64,000 bases of DNA from Candidatus Epilinea brevis. Its GTDB lineage: Bacteria > Chloroflexota > Anaerolineae > Epilineales > Epilineaceae. Positions 52,899 to 60,389 of the stretch are shown here, in pieces. A model generated the notes under the pieces. The model made no database searches. It saw nothing but the letters and a program-made list of their open reading frames with translations, and was not told where the DNA came from. The stretch spans positions 186,001-250,000 of the forward strand of contig JADJUE010000003.1 of assembly GCA_016710785.1 (NCBI GenBank), given 5' to 3'. Numbering within the stretch: the first letter of the stretch is position 1; the number at the start of each line of letters is the position of its first letter. The translations under genes and the position numbers were made by a program.

Positions 52899-53312
52899 GT
52901 GCGTTACCTGACCTTGGGCGAGATCCTTCGCCTGCAGGCCATGGTTCTGGAGCAGTCGGGCGGAGCGACAGGGCTTAGGGATCTGGCGGCTCTCGAATCG
53001 GCTGTGGCCCAGCCACGAATGTCCTTTGACGGATCGGACCTCTATCCAGATCCTGTGGCCAAGGCGACAGCTCTCGCGTTTTCACTTATCAGGAACCACC
53101 CGTTCCTCGATGGCAACAAGCGCGTCGGGCACGCCGCACTGGAGACCTTTCTGCGTCTCAACGGCCTTGATCTTGAAGCTTCGGTCGATGGCGCCGAAGC
53201 TATAGTGCTTGGTGTCGCGGCCGGTCTGATCGGTCGATCGGAATTGCAAGCATGGATTCGGGAGCACACAAGCTCCCAATTGCCTGATTTGCACCCCCCA
53301 CCCCCCATCTGA
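52899..53312 (+). CDS. doc: Doc/Fic-family toxin
   Basis: 137 residues. The Fic/Doc motif is HPFLDGNKRVGHAAL; Doc proteins phosphorylate EF-Tu. TLGEILRLQAMVLEQSGG and LRDLAALESAVAQP are the usual Doc front half. GTG 52899 abuts the upstream stop. The third gene of an AbrB-like, small antitoxin, Doc operon, which is an unusual three-gene order. Confidence 0.9.
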   Translation: MRYLTLGEILRLQAMVLEQSGGATGLRDLAALESAVAQPRMSFDGSDLYPDPVAKATALAFSLIRNHPFLDGNKRVGHAALETFLRLNGLDLEASVDGAEAIVLGVAAGLIGRSELQAWIREHTSSQLPDLHPPPPI

Positions 53313-53640
53313 TACCCTAACGCTTCCTGCTGCGGGCCGGGTGGCGTACTCCGCGTCGTCAACCAACACCTTCACTCAGGGAGACAAGCAAGCGCAGGCG
53401 TCTTACTCCTGGCCACCGAGGCCCGGGCCCTTTCGGGGGCGGCGGGCGGGATGTGCGACCGGAGGCCGGCTCATCGTGGCCGGGGCGCCCGGCTGTCACC
53501 CACCTGCTTCGTGCAGGTTGTGAGACCGGCGTCATCTGCCGTAGCGGGTGTCATCATCGTGGGGCCATCGGCTCCAGGGCCCTCATCCTCCCTTCGGAGG
53601 GCGGGGGCCTTTCTTGTCGCAGGGCGGGGGTCCAGCAGCC
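53313..53640 (+). other. 328-base leader region with hairpins upstream of the ileS operon
   Basis: No gene. It contains several GC hairpins: ACCTGC/GCAGGT near 53502-53518, a GC-rich stem around 53420-53480, and a strong terminator at 53576-53611. The terminator ends 30 bases before the next ATG, so it either ends doc transcription or works as an attenuator for the ileS operon. I looked for the T-box TGGNACC sequence and did not find it. Confidence 0.45.
53576..53611 (+). terminator. Intrinsic terminator or attenuator before the ileS operon
   Basis: Stem of about 14 pairs with one A-C mismatch around CTTC, then TTCTT. Located 30 bases upstream of the ATG at 53641. Confidence 0.65.
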
Positions 53641-54480
53641 ATGAGCCAAGCCACAGAGACGACAACCGGAGCGGCAGACGGGACCTCCCCGTTCGCCGTG
53701 ATCCCGAGCACCGAGGCCTTCCCCCGCCTTCACGCCCCCGGCGCCGCCGAACGCCTGGTGGATGGCGGCCGCAGCCTGCGCCCTGCCGGCCAGGTGGAGG
53801 CCTTCAGCGTTCATGTGGATGCCGAGGGCCGCTTCTTCGTGCGCGTAGCGGTGTTGCCCGGCCGAGAGCTGGACGCGGGCGCGGCCCCAGCGTCCGAGGC
53901 AGCTGAGCGCTGGATCGACCCCGTCTCCGGCCCCCTGCCGCCGGGCTCGCTGTGGCATCTCGTGCTGGCCCCCGACGGCCGGCCGGAGCGCCTGGAGGCC
54001 CGCTGGTTGGAGGAGGGCCGCCCGGTGGAGCTGGCCCTCACCTGCTTCCCCGACGAGGTCATGATCTGGCGCCGCGGCGCCGAGCCGGCCTCGGAATCCC
54101 TGGCGGTGCCGCCGGGCTACCGCCTGCTCTGGCCGCCGGTCTCCGGCCGCGACCATTGCCTGATGAACCTGGACGCCTTCCTGGACACCCATGACCGCGG
54201 CATCCTCATGGTCTGCGCCCTGGTCTGCCGCCCCGCCGCGCGCGGTGGCCTGCGCGCCCGGCCGGTCAAGCTGACCATCGGCGTCGACGCTTCGCCGGCC
54301 ACGGACAACGCGGTTGAACCCCGCACCGTCGTCCCCCGCACCGTCGTCAGCCTGAGCACCCCCGGCTGGCCGGAGCAGCGTCTGACCCTGGACGAGGCCG
54401 GCCGCCTGGCGCGCTGGCAGGTCGACGACGCGGCCACCGTCTGCGTGCGGCCCTGGGCCGAAGCCTGGATCCCCTCTTAG
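53641..54480 (+). CDS. Protein of unknown function preceding ileS
   Basis: 279 residues, no signal or membrane segment. Sequence is beta-rich and acidic (AFSVHVDAEGRFFVRVAVLPG, LWHLVLAPDGRPERLEARWLEEG, RLLWPPVSGRDHCLMNLDAFLDTHDR); a lipocalin- or DUF-type small-domain fold is possible but I cannot name it. A short repeated stretch EPRTVVPRTVV is present. ATG 53641 has a weak GGGGG ribosome site. It ends 9 bases before ileS and is probably co-transcribed. Confidence 0.7.
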   Translation: MSQATETTTGAADGTSPFAVIPSTEAFPRLHAPGAAERLVDGGRSLRPAGQVEAFSVHVDAEGRFFVRVAVLPGRELDAGAAPASEAAERWIDPVSGPLPPGSLWHLVLAPDGRPERLEARWLEEGRPVELALTCFPDEVMIWRRGAEPASESLAVPPGYRLLWPPVSGRDHCLMNLDAFLDTHDRGILMVCALVCRPAARGGLRARPVKLTIGVDASPATDNAVEPRTVVPRTVVSLSTPGWPEQRLTLDEAGRLARWQVDDAATVCVRPWAEAWIPS

Positions 54481-54489
54481 GAGCCCCCG

Positions 54490-57400
54490 ATGTTCGACCG
54501 CGTGACCCCCCAGAACGACTGGCCGGCCATGGAGCGCCGCATCCTGGCCTGGTGGAAGGAGACCGACGCCTTCGGCAAGCTTGCGCGCCAGAACGCCGGC
54601 GCCGAGCCCTGGTCCTTCCAGGACGGGCCCATCACGGCCAACAACCCCATGGGGGTGCACCATGCCTGGGGCCGCAGCTTCAAGGATGTGTGGAGCCGCT
54701 TCTTCAGCATGCAGGGCCGCGACCTGCGCTGGCAGAACGGCTTCGACTGCCAGGGGCTGTGGGTCGAGGTGGAGGTGGAGAAGTCGTTGGGCTTCAAGAG
54801 CAAGCGCGATATCGAGGCCTACGGCATCGACGCCTTCGTGCGCCGCTGCAAGGAGCGCGTGCTGCGCTACGCCGCGGTGCAGACCGAGCAGTCCATCCGC
54901 CTGGGGATGTGGATGCATTGGGACGACCCCGCCGACCTGCGCTTTTTGGCCGACCACATCGACGAGGCGGAGGCCTTGACGGTGGACACCCCGGCCGGCC
55001 CGGTGACCGCGACGGTGGAGCAGCTGGTGGGGCAATTGGGCAAGTGGCCCTGGAACAAGAGCTACTTCACCTTCGCCGACACCAACAACTACCTGATCTG
55101 GCGCTTCCTCAAGGAATGCCATCGCCGCGGCTGGGTCTACCGCGGCCGCGACGTCATGCCCTGGTGCGCCCGCTGCGGCACCGGCCTCTCACAGCACGAG
55201 ATCGCCACCGAGGGCTACCAGGACCTGACCCACAAGAGCCCCACGGTGCGCTTCCCGCTGGTGGACCGGCCCGGCGAGTCGCTGTTGGTGTGGACCACCA
55301 CGCCCTGGACGCTGTCGGCCAACGTGTCCGCCGCGGTGGGGCCGGAGCTGACCTACCTGAAGGTGCGCCAGGGGACGACATCCTGTACCTGGCCAAGGGC
55401 GCGGCCAAGGCGGCCCTGAAAGGCAAGGAAGGCCAGGACTGGACGGTGGAGGCGGAGCTGCGGGGGGCGGACATGGTCGGCTGGCGCTACCGTGGACCTT
55501 ACGACCATCTGGCGGCGGCCGCGCCGGCGGTGGAGGGCGCGCATACGGTCATCGCCTGGGAAGAAGTGGGCGAGGCCGAGGGCACGGGCATCGTGCACAT
55601 CGCCCCGGGCTGCGGCGCGGAGGACTTCGGCCTCTCCAAGCGCTACGACCTGCCGGTCATCGCGCCGCTGGATGAGAGCGGCATCTACGGGGCGGACTTC
55701 GGCTGGCTCGCGGGCCGTCTGGCCTTGGATGTGGCCCAGGAGGTGGTGGACGACCTGAAGGCGCGCGAGCTGCTGTACAAGGTGGAGGGCTACAAGCACC
55801 GCTACCCCACCTGTTGGCGCTGCGGCTCAGAGCTGGTCTTCCGCCTGGTGGACGAATGGTTCATCAGCATGGGGCCGCTCTACGACCTGCCGCGCGAGGC
55901 GGTCACGGAGGCCCAGAAGGCCGCCAGCCTGCGCTACCAGATGATGGATGTGGTGGACGCCATCCGCTGGATCCCGGGCTTCGGGCGGGAGCGGGAGCTG
56001 GACTGGCTGCGCAACATGCATGACTGGATGATCTCCAAGAAGCGCTACTGGGGCCTTGCCCTACCCATCTGGGTCTGCCAGGACCCGGAATGCGGCTGGT
56101 TCACGGTGGTGGGCAGCAAGGAGGAGCTGAGCGCTCGGTCGGTGGCGGGCTGGGAGGTCTTCGAGGGCCACAGCCCGCATCGGCCCTATGTGGATGCGGT
56201 GGAGGTGCTCTGCGAGGAATGCGGCGGCCCGGCCAGGCGCGTGCGCGACGTGGGCAACCCCTGGCTGGACGCGGGCATCGTCTCGCTGTCCACCCTGCCG
56301 GCGGACCCGGCGGACGAGGAAGCCTTCGCGGCGGCCAAGGCGCGCTGGTTCCCGGCGGACTTCATCACCGAGAGCTTCCCGGGCCAGTTCCGCAACTGGT
56401 TCTACAGCCTCTTGGCCATGAGCACGGTGCTGGAGGGCCAGGCGCCCTTCAAGACGGTGCTGGGCTTTGCCACGCTCTTCGCCGAGGATGGGCGGGAGAT
56501 GCACAAGAGCTGGGGCAACGCCATCGAGTTCAACGAGGCGGCGGACACGATGGGCGCGGACGTGATGCGCTGGATGTACCTGGCCCACCGCCCGGAGCAG
56601 AACCTGAACTTCGGCTATGGCCCGGGCACAGAGGTGCGGCGGCGCTTCCTGATCCCGCTGTGGAACGTGTATGGCTTCTTCGTGCAATACGCCAACCTGG
56701 CGGAGGGCTGGACGGCCCCCCGCGCCTGGGACGCGACCCGTCCTGCCGGGCGCGCGCCGGCGGCGGACGAGGCGGCGCGGGAGCTGGACCGCTGGATCCT
56801 GGCCCGCCAGGAAGCGATGCTCGCCGAGCTGACGGAGCGGATGGCGGATTACGACGGCTTCAAGGCCACGGCTGCGGTGGAAGCCTTCGTGGAGGAACTC
56901 TCCAACTGGTACGTGCGCCGCTCGCGACGGCGCTTCTGGGAGGGCGAGGCCGCGGCCCTGGACACCTTGTACACGGTGCTAGTGACGCTGAGCCGGGCCT
57001 TGGCGCCGATGCTGCCCTTCTCGGCCGAGGAGCTGTACCAGAACCTGGTGCGCCGCGGCGACGCAGGGGCGCCGGAGAGCGTGCACCACTGCCTGTGGCC
57101 GATGGTGGCGGCGGCCGGGGCGGTGGGCGACGGAGTCGGTGCGGCCAGTGGGTCGGATGGATCCGACCGTTCAGACGCGGCCCTGATCACCGACATGAAC
57201 CTGGTCCTGCGGCTGGCGGCCCTGGGCCGCGAGGCCCGCGCCCGCCAGGACCTGAAGCTGCGCCAGCCCTTGGCGCGGGCGACGGTGGCGGTGCGCTCGG
57301 TGGCCGAGGAGGCGGCCTTGGGCCGCCTGGGCGGCCACTTGCTGGAGGAACTCAACGTCAAGGCCCTGGAGGTGGTGCGGGATGGCGGCAGCCTGGTGAC

Positions 57401-57950
57401 CTACAGCCTGCGCCCGGTCCTGCCCAAGCTGGGCCCGCGCTTCGGCAAGGCGATGGGCGCTGTCCGCGCGGCCCTGGCGGCGGTGGACGCGGCGGCGGCG
57501 GCGGTCACCCTGGCGGCCGGCGAGCCGCTGACGCTGACGGTGGACGGCGAAGCGGTCACCTTGCAGCCGGAAGAGGTGGAGGTGATGGCCGCGGCCCAGG
57601 AGGGCCGGGCCACGGCCGAGCAGGACGGCTACGTGGTGGAGATCGACCAACAGCTGACCCCCGAGCTGGTCGCCGAGGGCCTGGCCCGTGACCTGGTGCG
57701 CCAGATCCAGGAGCTGCGCAAGCAAGCCGGCCTGCAGGTGACCGACCGCATCGCCCTCTACCTGACGGGTTCACCAGAGCTGGAAGCGGCGGCCCGCACC
57801 TGGCAGGGCTTCATCACCGGCGAGACCTTGGCCACGGAACTGCACTTCGGCCCGGCGCCGGAGGACGCGCAGGGGCGGGCGGAGGTGGTGATCGAGGGGC
57901 AGGCGGTGGGGGTGGGGGTCAGGCGGGTGGCAGCGACGATCTGGAGCTGA
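54490..57950 (+). CDS. ileS: Isoleucyl-tRNA synthetase, frame broken by one base near 55371
   Basis: Charges tRNA-Ile; about 1153 residues when the frame is corrected. The first part reads from ATG 54490 in one frame: NNPMGVHHAWGRSFKD (HIGH region), QNGFDCQGLWVEVEVEKSLG, MPWCARCGTGLSQHEI and LLVWTTTPWTLSANVSAAVG. After KVRQG (about 55374) coding continues in the next frame with DDILYLAKGAAK, the editing domain (GTGIVHIAPGCGAEDFG), WISKKRYWG-type and EMHKSWGNAIEF (KMSKS region), and the anticodon-binding domain. One extra G in the run 55371-55374 joins them exactly. Since the enzyme is essential, a sequence error is the first explanation unless another ileS exists. A Gly/Ser-rich linker lies near 57130. 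Confidence 0.9.
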
Positions 57951-58242
57951 GGCGGAGATGGAATGTCTGTCGCAGTGGTGCGGCGGGGCGCGGCGGCCTA
58001 CCGCGCGTCAAACACCTCGTTCACCACTACGCCGAACCCGGCCAGACGCAGCGACCTGGCCACCTGGCCCACATCCACCCCGGCCCGCCGACGTCGCCCC
58101 GTAGGGCCACCCGCCCTCCCATCTCCGCCAGGAGGCCGCCGCTATCGACGACCACCGCACTCCGTTCCCCGAGCTGGCCGTCTCCGGCTGCCTCGCCGTC
58201 ATCACCGCCACGCTGGCCATCGCCGCCGGCCAGGGGCGGGGG
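57951..58242. other. 292-base gap after ileS: PAP2 upstream part and a possible minus-strand relic
   Basis: On the plus strand the PAP2 frame is open from 58105 and encodes a hydrophobic stretch (LAVSGCLAVITATLAIAAG) without an ATG, GTG or TTG, though AGGAGG occurs at 58130-58135. On the minus strand, AVVVDSGGLLAEMGGRVALRG (about 58165-58100) and, one frame over, VARSLRLAGFGVVVNEVFDAR ending at 58000 read like the end of a decayed gene. Confidence 0.4.
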
Positions 58243-59025
58243 GTGGGCGGGCAGGCGCTGCTGCACGGGGCCCTGCTGGCCGTGTTCCTGGCCGGCGGCG
58301 CATGGCTGCGGCGTGCGCGCGGGCGGCGCTGGGAGCCGGCCGCGCGGGGCGTCCTGGTCTTCGGCGTCCTCTTCTTCCTGTACGCCTCGCTCGGCAAGGT
58401 CACCTTCCAGGCCATCCCCTGGGACGCGGACCCCATGCTCACGCGGCTGGACGCCTGGCTCAGCCCGGGCCGCCCGCCCGTGCTGGCCGCGCAGGCCCTC
58501 GGCGGTCGAGCCTGGAGCGTCGAGTTGCTGTCGTTCTACTACGTCGCGTTCATCCCCTACCTCTACCTGACCCTCTTCCTCGGGCTCCTCGGGCGCCCGG
58601 CCCTGGAGCGCGAGCGCTTGCTCGTCGCCCTGGCGACGCTCTACGGCCTCAGCTTCATGGGCTACCTGTTCGTCCCCGCCCGCGGGCCTATCGTGGCCAT
58701 GGCGGGCAGCTTCGCCGCGCCCCTGCCGGGCGGCTTCTTCCACGGCGTCGTGCGGGCCGCCATCGAGAGCGCGGGCGGCCCGCACGGCGCCTTCCCGAGC
58801 CTGCACGTGGGCGCGACGACCCTGGCGTGCGCCTTCGACCTCGCCCACCGCAATACCTTGCGCGGTCTTATCTACGTGCCGCTCATCGCCATGATCGCCG
58901 CGGCAACCCTGGCCCTTCGGTATCACTACGCCATCGACCTCGTGGTGGGCGCCGCGCTGGCGATCGCCTGCCTGGCCCTGGCTGTGCGCCTGGTGCCCCG
59001 CAGCGCGGCGGAGGCCGGCCGATGA
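58243..59025 (+). CDS. PAP2-like membrane phosphatase/transferase
   Basis: 260 residues from GTG 58243, with about five membrane helices. The lipid-phosphatase motifs are partly visible: RGPIVAM region, FPSLHVGATTLA and RYHYAIDLVVG (His and Asp of the last motif), as in the PAP2/inositol-phosphorylceramide-synthase group. It probably acts on a lipid phosphate or head group. The frame is open upstream to 58105 and encodes a further likely helix, so the true start may be earlier, but no standard codon is there. Its stop overlaps the acyltransferase start (ATGA). Confidence 0.75.
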   Translation: MGGQALLHGALLAVFLAGGAWLRRARGRRWEPAARGVLVFGVLFFLYASLGKVTFQAIPWDADPMLTRLDAWLSPGRPPVLAAQALGGRAWSVELLSFYYVAFIPYLYLTLFLGLLGRPALERERLLVALATLYGLSFMGYLFVPARGPIVAMAGSFAAPLPGGFFHGVVRAAIESAGGPHGAFPSLHVGATTLACAFDLAHRNTLRGLIYVPLIAMIAAATLALRYHYAIDLVVGAALAIACLALAVRLVPRSAAEAGR

Positions 59026-60389
59026 TGTACTGCCTCATCCGCTTCGTCCTGGGCCTGTCGCTGCGCGGCTTCTTCCGGACCGTCTCGGTCCAGGGCATCG
59101 ACCGCATCCCGCGGTCCGGCCCGGTCCTCCTCATCTCCAACCACGCCAATGCTTTCGTGGATCCGCTCCTGGTCCTGGTGAGCGTGCAGCGGCGCATCAC
59201 GCTCACCGCCAAGAGCACCCTCCTCGGCCATCCCCTCCTGGCGCCCCTCATCCGGGCGGTCGGCGTGGTGCTGCTGCACCGCGCGCAGGACGTGGCCCAC
59301 GGCGCCGACCCGCGGGCCAACGTCGAAGCGCTGGCTACCCTGGCCCGGACCTTGCGCCGCGGCGGGGCGGTCTACCTCTTCCCGGAGGGCCAGAGCCACT
59401 CCGACCCCGGCCTGCGGCCATTCCGCACCGGCGCCGCACGCGTGGCGCTTGACGTGGTGGGCGACGGCGCGGGCGAAGCGGACCTGGCTATTGTGCCGAT
59501 TGGCCTGCATTTCGAGCAGAAGGAGCGCTGGCGGTCCGAGGCCATCGCCCTCGTCGGGCAGGCTCGCTCGGCGCGCGCGTGGCGGCGGGAGCATCCCGAA
59601 GCCGATGCGCGGGCGCTGACGCGCGCCATGGAGGCCTGGGTCCGCGAGATCACGCTCAACACGGATCGGGACGAAGACCGCCGCCTGCTCGTCGGGGCGG
59701 CCGGGCTCCTGGAGGGCGTCGACGCCCGGCCGCCGATGCTCGGCCAGGAGCCGCCATGGGCCGCCGAGGCGCACGTGGCACGCGCCCACCGCCTGCTGGA
59801 GGGCGCCCGCTGGCTGGCGCGGCACCGGCCGGTCGCGCTGGCGGACCTGCGCGCGCGGGTCGCCGGCCTCACCGAGCGCCTGGACGGCCTGGGCCTACGG
59901 CCGGAGGAGCTGAACCTGGACCTGGGCTGGGGGCGGGCGGCCTTCTTCGTGGTGCGGGAGCTGGAGCTGCTGCTCGTCGGCGCACCGCTGGCGCTGTGGG
60001 GCTGGCTCAACCACCTGCCGGCGCTCCTCACCGTGAAGGCGCTCGTGCGGCGGATGTCGACCGAGCTGGACCAGTGGGCCTCCAACGCCGTCTTCGCCGC
60101 GCCGCCGGTCTTCGCCGCCTTCTACGCCCTGCAGGTCGGAGCGGCCTTCCTCCTGCTGCCCGGCGCCTGGGCCCTGGCCTATGCCCTCAGCCTGCCCCTG
60201 ACGGGCTGGGTGGCGCTGCTCTACCGCGACCGCGCCGGCGGCGCCCGCCGCCGGACCCGTACCTTCCTGCGCCTGCGGTCCCGGCCCGCCGAACTCGACG
60301 CCCTGGCCGGCGAGCTGCGCGACCTGGCCCTGGCGGTGAGCGCCCTCGAACTGGAGATCCCCGATGACGCCGACCGACACGACCTCTGA
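59022..60389 (+). CDS. PlsC-like glycerolipid acyltransferase
   Basis: About 455 residues. The acyltransferase domain has the catalytic motif NHANAFVDPLL (H-x5-D), TAKSTLLGHPL, and YLFPEGQSHSDPGLRPFRTGAARVAL; the C-terminal half has helical segments and two or three membrane helices (APPVFAAFYALQVGAAFLLL). It likely acylates glycerol-phosphate or lysophospholipid. ATG 59022 overlaps the PAP2 stop. With the PAP2 gene it suggests a lipid-modification operon. Confidence 0.88.
   Translation: MMYCLIRFVLGLSLRGFFRTVSVQGIDRIPRSGPVLLISNHANAFVDPLLVLVSVQRRITLTAKSTLLGHPLLAPLIRAVGVVLLHRAQDVAHGADPRANVEALATLARTLRRGGAVYLFPEGQSHSDPGLRPFRTGAARVALDVVGDGAGEADLAIVPIGLHFEQKERWRSEAIALVGQARSARAWRREHPEADARALTRAMEAWVREITLNTDRDEDRRLLVGAAGLLEGVDARPPMLGQEPPWAAEAHVARAHRLLEGARWLARHRPVALADLRARVAGLTERLDGLGLRPEELNLDLGWGRAAFFVVRELELLLVGAPLALWGWLNHLPALLTVKALVRRMSTELDQWASNAVFAAPPVFAAFYALQVGAAFLLLPGAWALAYALSLPLTGWVALLYRDRAGGARRRTRTFLRLRSRPAELDALAGELRDLALAVSALELEIPDDADRHDL

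Noticed and set aside
53341..53640. Canonical T-box riboswitch for ileS
   Set aside because: The conserved TGGNACC antiterminator element could not be found, so only an unspecified leader is reported.
56508..56530. Atypical KMSKS (HKSWGN) in IleRS as a loss-of-function sign
   Set aside because: This variant, together with HHAWG, looks like a lineage form of the enzyme; the key Lys-Ser is kept.
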